Assembly: GCA_963708245.1 (NCBI GenBank)
Contig: OY970201.1
Span: forward strand, 2,480,001-2,544,000
Length of the DNA: 64,000 bases
Direction: 5' to 3'
Source: CAVYXK01 sp963708245
Lineage (GTDB): Bacteria > Pseudomonadota > Alphaproteobacteria > Acetobacterales > Acetobacteraceae
Position numbers and translations under genes: made by a program. How positions within the stretch are numbered: position 1 is the first letter of the stretch; each line of letters begins with the position of its first letter. Shown one piece after another: positions 17,523-25,455 of this stretch. The notes under the pieces are model-generated. The model saw only the letters and a program-made list of their open reading frames with translations. It had not been told where the DNA came from and searched no databases.

Positions 17523-17633
17523 TTTGATTCCTTCCTGTCGCTGTTCACGACACCCTCGCCCGCTGCGCCGAGGCACGACGACCTTCTCCCGCAGAGAGCG
17601 GGAGAGGTGTTTGGTTTGGCTTAGTTCCATGCA

Positions 17634-18107
17634 TTATCGGGTGTCGCGGTACAGCTTCGGTCGTGCGCGCACCGGGTCCAGCAGGGACCAGTCGCCTTGT
17701 TCCAACTCGAAACCTTTGGGAAACGGCGGTCGGATCTCCATATCCAGTGACCGCATCACGCGGTCGTCGCGGTAGTAGCATTGCAGGATGATGCGGGTGA
17801 GGTGCATCAGCGCAGGACCGTCGGTCTCGCGCAGCCGGGCGGCGACCACATTGCGCCGTTGCGGGTCCAAATCGGCGAAGAGGCCCCCGGACAGTGTATC
17901 CAGCGTTTGCAGCACTGCGACGACATAATCCGCGTCGCGCCCGAAACTGCGAAGAATATCGGCGAAGATTGCGTCGTCGCCGGCACTTGGCACGCCGTAT
18001 TCGGCGCTGGCCGGGATCATCATCTCGGCGAGACACCGCAAGGACCGGCGCTGATCCGGTGACAAGACGTGAGCGCGAGAAGATTGAGAACTGTTCTGCA
18101 TCATCAT
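17634..18107 (-). CDS. Gluconate 2-dehydrogenase subunit 3-like protein
   Basis: A 157-residue protein of the small-subunit family that accompanies GMC-type membrane dehydrogenases. It begins with three consecutive methionine codons (18107, 18104 or 18101), so the exact start is open. Features are LSPDQRRSLRCLAEMMIPASAEYGVPSAGDD near the N-terminus and LHLTRIILQCYYRDDRVMRSLDMEIRPPFPKGFELEQGDW at the C-terminus. It directly follows the GMC gene, whose stop codon lies one base upstream of its first ATG. The family partner binds the large subunit and helps maturation or export; here the large subunit gene is interrupted by a stop codon. Confidence 0.75.
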   Translation of the reverse strand: MMMQNSSQSSRAHVLSPDQRRSLRCLAEMMIPASAEYGVPSAGDDAIFADILRSFGRDADYVVAVLQTLDTLSGGLFADLDPQRRNVVAARLRETDGPALMHLTRIILQCYYRDDRVMRSLDMEIRPPFPKGFELEQGDWSLLDPVRARPKLYRDTR

Positions 18108-18108
18108 C

Positions 18109-19707
18109 TCAATCGAACAGGGTAGCGAGGCGCTGTTTCATGGTATCCGCAATGTAGAGCGCCAGCGCCTGGATTGTCCGTGTTGGGTTCACGCCCGCCG
18201 AGGTCACGAAGATGCTGCCATCGACGATGAACAGGTTCTTCACGTCATGGCTGCGGCCCCATTCATTCACGACGGATCGCGCGGGGTCGGTCCCGATGCG
18301 TGCGGTTCCCATCAGGTGCCAGCCGCCGTCTGCAATTGGCGCGTCGAAGCCCACGTCATGCGCGCCCGCAGCCCGCAGAATTTCGCTGCCTCGCGCCACC
18401 GCATGATTCAGCATGCGGCGGCTGTTCTCGCTCAACGTGTAGTCGATCTTCGGCGCCGGGATGCCGCTCGGATCCTTCAGCACCGGATCGAGCGTGACGG
18501 TGTTGTGTTGTTCCGGCAAGTCCTCGCAGATCGCAACCATCCCGGTGCGGTAGCAGAACAGCTTGCGATGCGCGCGGTGGTGATCGGGACCCCAGGGCAG
18601 GCGCCCGGTCTCCATGCCTTGGATGGCGGCCATCACCGGCCCTTGGCCGCGCGAGAATTCGAACGTATAGCCGCGCACGAACCCGCGAGAGCGGTCCGTT
18701 TCGTAGAACTCCTGGCTCCAGATGCAGTTGCCCGGGCCGCGATAGCCATCCAGAGGTTCGTCGAAGTAGCCGAAGATCCGTGCATAGGGGTGGAACATCA
18801 GGTTCCTGCCGACCAGGCCGCTCGAATTGGCGAGGCCGTTCGGGAACCGCGCGGACGCCGAATTCAGCAGAAGCCGCGGCGTGCCGACACCGTTGCACGC
18901 GACCACAACGACCTCGGCCGGCTGGAACTGCTCCACCCCATCGGCATCGTAATAGACGACGCCAGACGCCATGCCGTGTTCGTTGGTGATGATCTCCCGC
19001 ACCCGGCAGCGGGTACGCAACTCGACGCCAGCTCAGATGGCGGTGGGCCAATAGGTGATGTCGGTGCTTGCTTTCGCGCCCTGGGCGCAGCCCGAGGTGC
19101 AATGGCCGAGATTGATGCACCTCGCGCGGCCTTCGTAGTCCACCGAGGCAATCGCGCTATCCGACGGCCACCAGTGCCAACCGAGCTTGTTGAGCCCGCG
19201 CGCCAGCGTCGCGCCGGACTTGCCCAGGGGCAGCGGCGGCATCATCGGTTGCTTGGGCGGATAGGCGGGATCGCCTGCCAAGCCCGACACGCCCATCATG
19301 CGATCGTTTTCCGCATAGAATGACTCCAGCATCGCATAATCGATCGGCCAGTCGTCTGCGACGCCGTCTAGCGTGCGGACCCGGAAATCCGACGGATGGA
19401 AGCGCGGGAAGTGGCCCGCGTACAGCACCGTGCCGCCCCCGACGCCATTGAAGTTGGCGATCCTGATCGGCGAGTTATCGTCGTTGATGGGATAGTCGGT
19501 ATCGCGTGCGCGACGGTTCGGGCTGTAGTGGAAGTCGTTGAGTTGGCGCGCCTCCCAGTCCCGGCCCGTGCTGGGATATTCCGACGGCTTCATCCAGTCG
19601 CCTTGCTCGAGACAGAGTATGTGCATTTTCGTCTCGGCGAGGCTCCAGGCGACGGCTGCACCGGAAGCGCCGGCGCCAATGATCAGAACGTCGACTGATG
19701 TTGTCAT
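18109..19707 (-). pseudogene. GMC-family FAD oxidoreductase with in-frame TGA
   Basis: Large subunit of a gluconate/alcohol dehydrogenase-like enzyme, 533 codons. The start at 19707 gives DVLIIGAGASGAAVAWSLAE, the FAD-binding fold, and GVGGGTVLYAGHFPR follows. Codon 225 (19033-19035) is TGA. Translation continues in the same frame as AGVELRTRCRVREI and includes the C-terminal GMC signature with the active-site region WHLMGTARIGTD and NLFIVDGSIFVTSAGVNPTRTIQ. The frame is otherwise undamaged, so one substitution (for example CGA to TGA) explains it. No selenocysteine context is evident. A split product is improbable because the FAD domain is cut. Confidence 0.85.
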
Positions 19708-19744
19708 TTCGAGTCCGCTGGGTTCCTGCAGGCGGTGAGTGTAT

Positions 19745-21112
19745 TTATGTGTGTGGCTGGCGCCGCAGGAAGGCGGCCCGATCTTCCGGCCGTTCGATAT
19801 GCTCGGCCAGCGTCGACCACAGTTCTGCCGGCGTGCGGGAGGAAGCCAGCGCGCGCTTCACCAGCACTCGCGCTATCGGCCCGATAAGATGGGACAGTTC
19901 GGCCTGAGCGAGCTCGACAGACCGCTGGGTAATCGCCGATGGCGGATTGGCCGGCTGAGATCTGCCCGCGCTCGGAGCGCCGGCAGCCGCGTCCACTCGG
20001 GACGGCTGGGGGATGCGTGTGCTCGAGACGGCGCTACCGACTTCCCTTCGTGCGTCGCGCAAAAAATCTTGCCGCTCGTTGGGGTTCTCGATGTTTTTCG
20101 CCAGCAACTCGCAGAACGCATCGGGGTTTGCTGCATTGCGGACCGCGCCGCTGACCAGCACCTTGGCGATGGGCCCGACATGACGGGCAAGGCGCCGCTG
20201 CAGAGTCGTCAGCACTTGGTCATCGATCCAGCTCTGCCCTGACTGATCAGCGTGAGAAACGGGCGGCGGCTGAACGACTGTCAACTCGTCCGCCGTCGCT
20301 TGCCTGGGGGGGCGCAAGGCGCCCGCCATGGCCGCTGCCGACGGGAAGCGGTCCTGGGGCCGCTTTGCCAGGGCGCGCCGGACACAAGCGGCAAGTTGAT
20401 CGGGCACGCGCCCTTTCAAATCCGGCGGTTCGTCGTAGAGAATCTGCTTTATCAGGACGGTGACCTCGCGGCCGGGGAAGGGCCTCTCGCCAGCCAGCAG
20501 CTCGTGCAGCACCACGCCGGTGGAAAACAGGTCGCTGCGATGGTCGACTTCATCGCCGCGGCATTGCTCTGGCGACATGTAGCTGGGCGTTCCCATGAGC
20601 GAGCCGCTCTGGGTCAGCGTTGATGCGCCAATGCGGGAGAGGCCGAAATCGGTCACCTTGACGCGCCCATCCTCGACCAACAGGATATTCGCCGGCTTCA
20701 CGTCGCGATGCACAACACCCAGTCCATGCGCGCAGCCGAGTCCTTCCAGGAGTTGCCCGATGATGAATATCGCCTCGTCCTGGCGGAAACGCGTGCCGCG
20801 CTGGAGCGCCTGCGCGAGGCTCATGCCCCGCACGTATTCCATCACCAGGAACGGATTGCCCTCGTGCATGGAGTAGTCGTAGAGCGCGACGATATTGGGG
20901 TGCGTGCAGCGGCCGGCGGCCTGGGCCTCACGCCGGAGCCGCTCGAGATAGTCGGCTCGCTCCTCACCCTCGAGTATGTCGGCGCGCACCAGTTTCAACG
21001 CAACGGGTCGGTCAATTTGCGGGTCATGCGCCTTATAGACAACGCCCATCCCTCCGCGCCCCAGCACGGCTTCGATCCGGTAACGGCCGATCCGCTCGGG
21101 GTCTGTCGTCAT
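19745..21112 (-). CDS. Ser/Thr protein kinase with duplicated C-terminal module
   Basis: A 455-residue Hanks-type kinase, apparently cytoplasmic because it has no membrane helix. The N-terminal catalytic domain (about 10-265) is complete: Gly-rich loop GRGGMGVVY at 19-27, ATP-lysine at 40, HRDVKPAN with Asp137, DFG at 155-157 and GTPSYMSPEQ. After a linker there are two copies of a roughly 52-residue helical unit (about 300-352 and 400-450) sharing GPIA+VLV and AE/KNIE-P-R--FLR patterns. It is the last gene of a three-gene operon, 13 bases after the heme-HAMP gene, so it is the likely output of that sensor. Substrates are unknown. Confidence 0.9.
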   Translation of the reverse strand: MTTDPERIGRYRIEAVLGRGGMGVVYKAHDPQIDRPVALKLVRADILEGEERADYLERLRREAQAAGRCTHPNIVALYDYSMHEGNPFLVMEYVRGMSLAQALQRGTRFRQDEAIFIIGQLLEGLGCAHGLGVVHRDVKPANILLVEDGRVKVTDFGLSRIGASTLTQSGSLMGTPSYMSPEQCRGDEVDHRSDLFSTGVVLHELLAGERPFPGREVTVLIKQILYDEPPDLKGRVPDQLAACVRRALAKRPQDRFPSAAAMAGALRPPRQATADELTVVQPPPVSHADQSGQSWIDDQVLTTLQRRLARHVGPIAKVLVSGAVRNAANPDAFCELLAKNIENPNERQDFLRDARREVGSAVSSTRIPQPSRVDAAAGAPSAGRSQPANPPSAITQRSVELAQAELSHLIGPIARVLVKRALASSRTPAELWSTLAEHIERPEDRAAFLRRQPHT

Positions 21113-21125
21113 GGGCGCTCCACGA

Positions 21126-22004
21126 TCAATTCGCCCGTTCCAGCATCTGCATCGCGTTCACTAAGCTGCGCCGCATCCGATTGAACGACTGCGCCAGCGA
21201 AGCGATCTCGTCGCGGCCACGTGGCTGGTATTCGGGAATGTCAAAATTGCCGAGACTCACTTCGCTCGCCGCGGTTGAAATTCGCCGCACAGGCCGCACG
21301 ATCAGGACGTGCAGCAGAGCATTCAGCAGCACCAGCGTCACCGCGAAGACGGCCGCCAGTCCTACCATCAGCACGACAAACAGGTGGCGCGCCTTGGCAA
21401 AGGGGACGGTCATCGGCACGGTGACGATCTGGGCGCCGACGACATCGCCCAACTTCCAGCCGAACCCGTTGGCAGTGCCGTAGAGATCGATCATCGAGGG
21501 TGGGGCTGCCTGCGGCGTGGAGTGGCATCCCAGGCAGTCTTTGGAATCGACCCGTACCGGTCGCGCAAGGTTCAGCGTGAGACCGTCTGGCGTATGGCGC
21601 TCCGCGATCAGCTCCGTCTGAGCGGGATTGCGTTGGAAGGAATTGATGATATCCGCCTGCCAGTCCGTCGCACGATCGGCCGGGTCGGTCGGGTTGAGCG
21701 CGGCCTCCTTGTAAGCGTAATCGTGATAGTCGGACGGCAGGCCGCGCAACACCGTCTGCGCGGCAAAGAACGGGATTGTTTGCGGCAGGAAGCGCACATT
21801 GCTCTGCGCGGCCAGAAGCGGCCCAACTTCTCTATCGGTGTACCCGCGGACCGCCGACGCCGCATCGATCATGAGACGGGCTTGCTGCTCGACTTCTTGC
21901 TGTGCGTCCCGTTGCACGATGGAGTAGGACAATAGCGCGGCAAGCCCCAATCCAAGCAGGAATGCGGCAAGCATGACGCTGTTGAATTTGGCCTTCAGTC
22001 CCAT
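21126..22004 (-). CDS. Membrane sensor: Tll0287-like domain with CxxCH heme motif plus HAMP
   Basis: A 292-residue inner-membrane protein. Helix 1 spans about residues 10-30 and helix 2 about 206-236. The intervening 170 residues, presumably periplasmic, match the Tll0287-like (DUF3365) sensor fold and contain CLGCH at 157-161, a covalent c-type heme site. A HAMP domain (about 237-290, ending ARGRDEIASLAQSFNRMRRSL-like) closes the protein, with no kinase, cyclase or methyl-accepting domain after it. The signal must therefore go to another protein, and the adjacent Ser/Thr kinase is the obvious candidate. Redox, oxygen or NO sensing is inferred from the heme motif. Confidence 0.88.
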   Translation of the reverse strand: MGLKAKFNSVMLAAFLLGLGLAALLSYSIVQRDAQQEVEQQARLMIDAASAVRGYTDREVGPLLAAQSNVRFLPQTIPFFAAQTVLRGLPSDYHDYAYKEAALNPTDPADRATDWQADIINSFQRNPAQTELIAERHTPDGLTLNLARPVRVDSKDCLGCHSTPQAAPPSMIDLYGTANGFGWKLGDVVGAQIVTVPMTVPFAKARHLFVVLMVGLAAVFAVTLVLLNALLHVLIVRPVRRISTAASEVSLGNFDIPEYQPRGRDEIASLAQSFNRMRRSLVNAMQMLERAN

Positions 22005-22029
22005 GCCGCGCGCCCTCCCTGATCTCCCA

Positions 22030-23124
22030 TTATTGTCCGCCCTGTGCCAGTCCGGCGACCAACCGCGTGGCTTCGGCTGGTGTCAGCGTTCCGGTCATTG
22101 GCGCATCGATCTCGTGCTGGTAGCGCCGGATTGCCGCGCGCGTCTCCGGCCCGAAGGCCCCGTCCACCTCACCGTCGTAGTAACCGAGCTGCCGCAACGC
22201 GGCTTGGACCCGACGGCGGTCCAACACCGAATATTGCTCTTCTTCCGGCAACTCGACCGTCGGGGCTGGCGGTGGTGCCGGCGCCGGTGGCGGTGCGGCG
22301 GTGGGTGGTGCCGCGGGTGGCGGTGCGGCACTGGGCGCCGCCGCGGGTGCCACAGCCACAGAGGGCGGCGGTGTGGGCGGCTTGGCGGGAGGCTTCACCA
22401 GTGTCAGGCCCCCGGCGCTACCGGAAACCGCAAGGGTCACCCTGCCGGCTAGATCCTTCCGGACAGCAGCCGTCGCCTGATCGAGGTCCACAGGTGGGAT
22501 TGCCAGCGCGGCGGCCAGCGACGCGGCGAGCGGTGTTGCCGTCGTGCCCACGGCGGTCTCGGCCGCGGCCAGCACCAGATGGCCGGGAGCGGGGGTCTGG
22601 GAGGCGACGAAACGCGCGATCGCTGCTGGCCCTCCCGGTTGGGCTGGCGGCTGGGCGTAGGTGTCGAGCACACTCCAGCCAACGCGCGTTTTGCGGCCAG
22701 CGACGTCGAGAAAGGACTGTGTCGGCAGCCCCTGGGTCAGCACGTCTGTCGGGCGCGTGAGCGCCGCTCCCACCGGGAGAAGAAAGAGGCGGTTGTCGAA
22801 CGCCACCTGGTAGCCACAGAAATAGATCACGATGGTCGGTTCCGGAACCGTCGCCGCTCGGCTCGCCAGATTAATCAGCGCCGCGCTCATCACGCCATTC
22901 GACGCGTCCGTTTGTTCCGTCACGTCGAAGCCGAGCGCGCGAAGCCGCTCGCCGATCACCTGCGCGGAGACGGCGCAACCCGGAAGATGGGGCAGGTTCG
23001 CGTACTCGGATTCGCCCAGCACCAGCGCAAACTGATCCGTTGCTGGCGCTGCGCGGGTATGCGCGACCGCCATCAGCGCAGCGCAAACCGACAGGGGGGG
23101 AAGAAGACGGCTGAGCCTGAACAT
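22030..23124 (-). CDS. Secreted caspase-fold pseudoprotease with peptidoglycan-binding domain
   Basis: A 364-residue protein. The start at 23124 gives a signal peptide (MFRLSRLLPPLSVCAALMAVAHTRAAPA). Residues about 30-230 follow the metacaspase p20 pattern: FALVLGESEYANLPHLPG, LRALGFDVTEQTD and IVIYFCGYQ followed by RLFLLPV. The catalytic histidine normally found in GHG is replaced (GYQ), and the cysteine of LDACR is replaced (LDTYA), so proteolysis is not expected. A roughly 70-residue Pro/Ala linker leads to a C-terminal peptidoglycan-binding domain (VQAALRQLGYYDGEVDGAFGPETRAAIRRYQ). It is the first gene of the operon with the heme-HAMP sensor and kinase, suggesting an envelope-side partner or scaffold. 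Confidence 0.82.
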   Translation of the reverse strand: MFRLSRLLPPLSVCAALMAVAHTRAAPATDQFALVLGESEYANLPHLPGCAVSAQVIGERLRALGFDVTEQTDASNGVMSAALINLASRAATVPEPTIVIYFCGYQVAFDNRLFLLPVGAALTRPTDVLTQGLPTQSFLDVAGRKTRVGWSVLDTYAQPPAQPGGPAAIARFVASQTPAPGHLVLAAAETAVGTTATPLAASLAAALAIPPVDLDQATAAVRKDLAGRVTLAVSGSAGGLTLVKPPAKPPTPPPSVAVAPAAAPSAAPPPAAPPTAAPPPAPAPPPAPTVELPEEEQYSVLDRRRVQAALRQLGYYDGEVDGAFGPETRAAIRRYQHEIDAPMTGTLTPAEATRLVAGLAQGGQ

Positions 23125-23322
23125 CCAGCTATCATAGCCACATGGCGGAATTTGTCGCGCCTTCGTCTTCCTGGGGAGGCTCGGCGCCACGCCTTCGGGC
23201 GCGTCCCAGATCCCAGGCGGATACACGGCGGCGCGGGAGGCGGGTGAGGCACTGTATCTTTGCCGGACGCAGCGGTAGCCTAGTGGCGCATCGCTAAGTC
23301 TTTCCTAACGGAGATCGTGTGA

Positions 23323-24241
23323 ATGAGCTGGCTGCCCGCGGATGACCCCTCGCTTGGGGATAAGCGCTCCTGCGACGCGCTGCAGCTCGTCATCGTGCCG
23401 CGCGCACGTGATCTCGGCGGCTTCGAAGTGCGTCGGGCTCTGCCGCACAGCAAGCGACAGATGGTCGGTCCGTTTATATTCTTCGACCAGATGGGACCGG
23501 TCCAGTTCATCACCGGCCAAGGCATGGATGTGCGACCGCATCCGCATATCGGCCTCGCGACAGTTACCTATCTGTTCGATGGCCGCATCATGCATCGCGA
23601 CAGCGAAGGCAATGCGCTGGAGATCGTGCCTGGCGAGATGAACCTGATGACCGCGGGGCGCGGCCTCGCGCATTCGGAACGCACGCCTGGAGGCGCGCGC
23701 AACGGCGGCGAACGCATGTTCGGGATACAGAGCTGGATCGCCCTTCCGGAAGCACTCGAAGAGACTGATACGTCATTTCAGCATTTTGATGCAGCGGAGT
23801 TGCCGGTGGTCGAAGCCGGCGGGATCCGCGCGAGAGTCATCGCCGGATCCGCATTCGGCACAAAGTCACCGGTGCAGATGCTGTCGGACTGGCTCTATGC
23901 CGAAGTGCGCTTGGATGAGGGCGCTGGCGCGCCGCTCGATCCAGATCAGGAGGAGCGGGCGATCTACGTGGTCGAGGGCGAGGTGGAAATCGCCGGCGAG
24001 AAATTCGAGGCGCCTCGGCTACTGATCTTCCGACCCGGCGATCGCATCACTGTTCGCGCAAGACGCCCGGCACGCCTGATGTTCCTGGGTGGCGCCGCGA
24101 TGGAAGGACCTCGGAACATCTGGTGGAAACTTCGTCTCGTCACGAAAGGAACGTATCGAGCAAGCCAAAGAGGATTGGAAAGCAGGGCGATTTGCGCTCG
24201 TACCCGGCGAAACGGAGTTCATCCCACTTCCCGGCGTTTGA
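23323..24241 (+). pseudogene. Pirin family protein, frameshifted near its C-terminus
   Basis: A bicupin pirin homologue. The start at 23323 follows GGAGATC at normal distance. Metal ligands are visible in RPHPHIGLATVTYLFDG and in GLAHSERTP. Pirins include quercetinase-type dioxygenases and redox-responsive regulators. Up to GPRNIWW the frame is normal; an extra A in the AAA at 24127-24129 then shifts it. Removing one A restores NFVSSRKERIEQAKEDW through to LPGV and a TGA at 24239-24241. Without that repair, translation runs in frame into the next gene and makes an artificial 698-residue pirin-enolase product. Confidence 0.85.
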
Positions 24242-24246
24242 CTGCG

Positions 24247-25419
24247 ATGAAGATCACCGATGTCGAGCCTATCCTGCTCCGCGGCGATTCCGGCTACCAC
24301 GCGAGCGCCGGTGCCGAGGAGGCGATCGACAACGGCGATTGGCAGCTTCTGGTTAGGATCGCCACCGATGAGGGGCTAACCGGCTGGGCGGATGTCGAGA
24401 CCCTCGCCCCTGCGGCGGTGGCGATCATTGCCGGACAGAGCATGTCAACCCTCGGTTTCCGCACCCTGAGCGACCTGCTGATCGGCGAGAACCCGCTGGA
24501 TGTCGAGCGGCTGTGGGACAAGCTCTATGTCGGCAGCGCCTATTACGGGCGGCGCGGCATTGCCATGCAGTGCATCTCGGCGATCGACAACTGTCTGTGG
24601 TCGATCCGCGCGCAGGCCGCGGGCATGTCCTTGGCGCGCCTGCTCGGAGGATATCGGCGCGATCGCATCGCCGCTTATGCGTCCACCCTGTTTCGCGAGA
24701 CACCAGAGGCTATGGAGACAGCGGCAAAGGGCTACGTCGAGCGCGGCTTCCGCGCCGTGAAATTTGGCTGGGGCGTCTTCGGCGAAGACCCCGGCCGGGA
24801 CCGCGAGCTGGTGGCCGCGGCACGGGCGGCACTGGGCCCGGACCGGCATCTGCTGGTGGATCCCGGTTGGTATCCGCAGGACTGGCGGAACCCCGGCCAA
24901 CCTCGCAGCCGCCGCGAAGCCGAGGCTTTGTGCCGGTGGCTGGCCGACTACGATGTCGGATGGGTCGAAGACTTCATTCATCCCGAACGGTTCGACGAAT
25001 ATGCCGCCGTCCGCGCGTCCAGCCCCGTGCCGATCGCAGCCGGCGAGCAGGTCGCCACCATCTGGGACTTTACCCGCTTCATCGGTGAAGGCTGCGTCGA
25101 TGTGATTCAGCCCGACCTGTCGCGCTGCGGCGGTACATCGGTCGCGGCCAAGGTCGCGCTGCTGGCGGAAGAAGCCGGCATTGACCTTGTGCCGCACTCG
25201 TGGCTGACCCATTTGCTGACCGGCTACAGCTTGCAGCTCATTGCTGCATTGCCGCGCGCCCGGTTTGTCGAGTTCAACGTGAGCCAAAGCAGTCTAACAA
25301 GGGGCATCGCTCGTCCCAGCTTCGCACTGGCCGAAGACGGCACAGTGCCGATCCCCGATACGCCCGGCATCGGGGTGGATGTCGATCTGGATTTCATCGC
25401 CAGCCATCGGGTGAACTGA
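24247..25419 (+). CDS. Mandelate racemase/muconate-lactonizing (enolase superfamily) enzyme
   Basis: A 390-residue protein starting at ATG 24247, five bases after the restored pirin stop. The N-terminal capping domain (KITDVEPILLRG to about 130) is followed by a TIM barrel with FRAVKFGWG on strand 2, metal ligands in VDPGWY (Asp), WVEDF (Glu) and AAGEQ (Glu), QPDLSRCGG, and PHSW, whose histidine is a likely general base. This pattern fits sugar-acid dehydratases or racemases, but the substrate cannot be assigned. It may be co-transcribed with pirin and precedes the Mla-type transporter by 36 bases. Confidence 0.85.
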   Translation: MKITDVEPILLRGDSGYHASAGAEEAIDNGDWQLLVRIATDEGLTGWADVETLAPAAVAIIAGQSMSTLGFRTLSDLLIGENPLDVERLWDKLYVGSAYYGRRGIAMQCISAIDNCLWSIRAQAAGMSLARLLGGYRRDRIAAYASTLFRETPEAMETAAKGYVERGFRAVKFGWGVFGEDPGRDRELVAAARAALGPDRHLLVDPGWYPQDWRNPGQPRSRREAEALCRWLADYDVGWVEDFIHPERFDEYAAVRASSPVPIAAGEQVATIWDFTRFIGEGCVDVIQPDLSRCGGTSVAAKVALLAEEAGIDLVPHSWLTHLLTGYSLQLIAALPRARFVEFNVSQSSLTRGIARPSFALAEDGTVPIPDTPGIGVDVDLDFIASHRVN

Positions 25420-25455
25420 TCATGCGGCCCAACCAAACCGGATGCCGGTGATACC

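Noticed and set aside
19033..19035. Selenocysteine codon in the GMC oxidoreductase
   Set aside because: This family has no known selenocysteine at that place, there is no conserved cysteine in homologues there, and no downstream stem-loop of the bacterial SECIS kind is obvious.
23323..25419. A natural 698-residue pirin-enolase fusion protein
   Set aside because: The pirin C-terminal sequence is perfect in another frame with its own stop five bases before the enolase ATG, so the fusion frame comes from one extra base.
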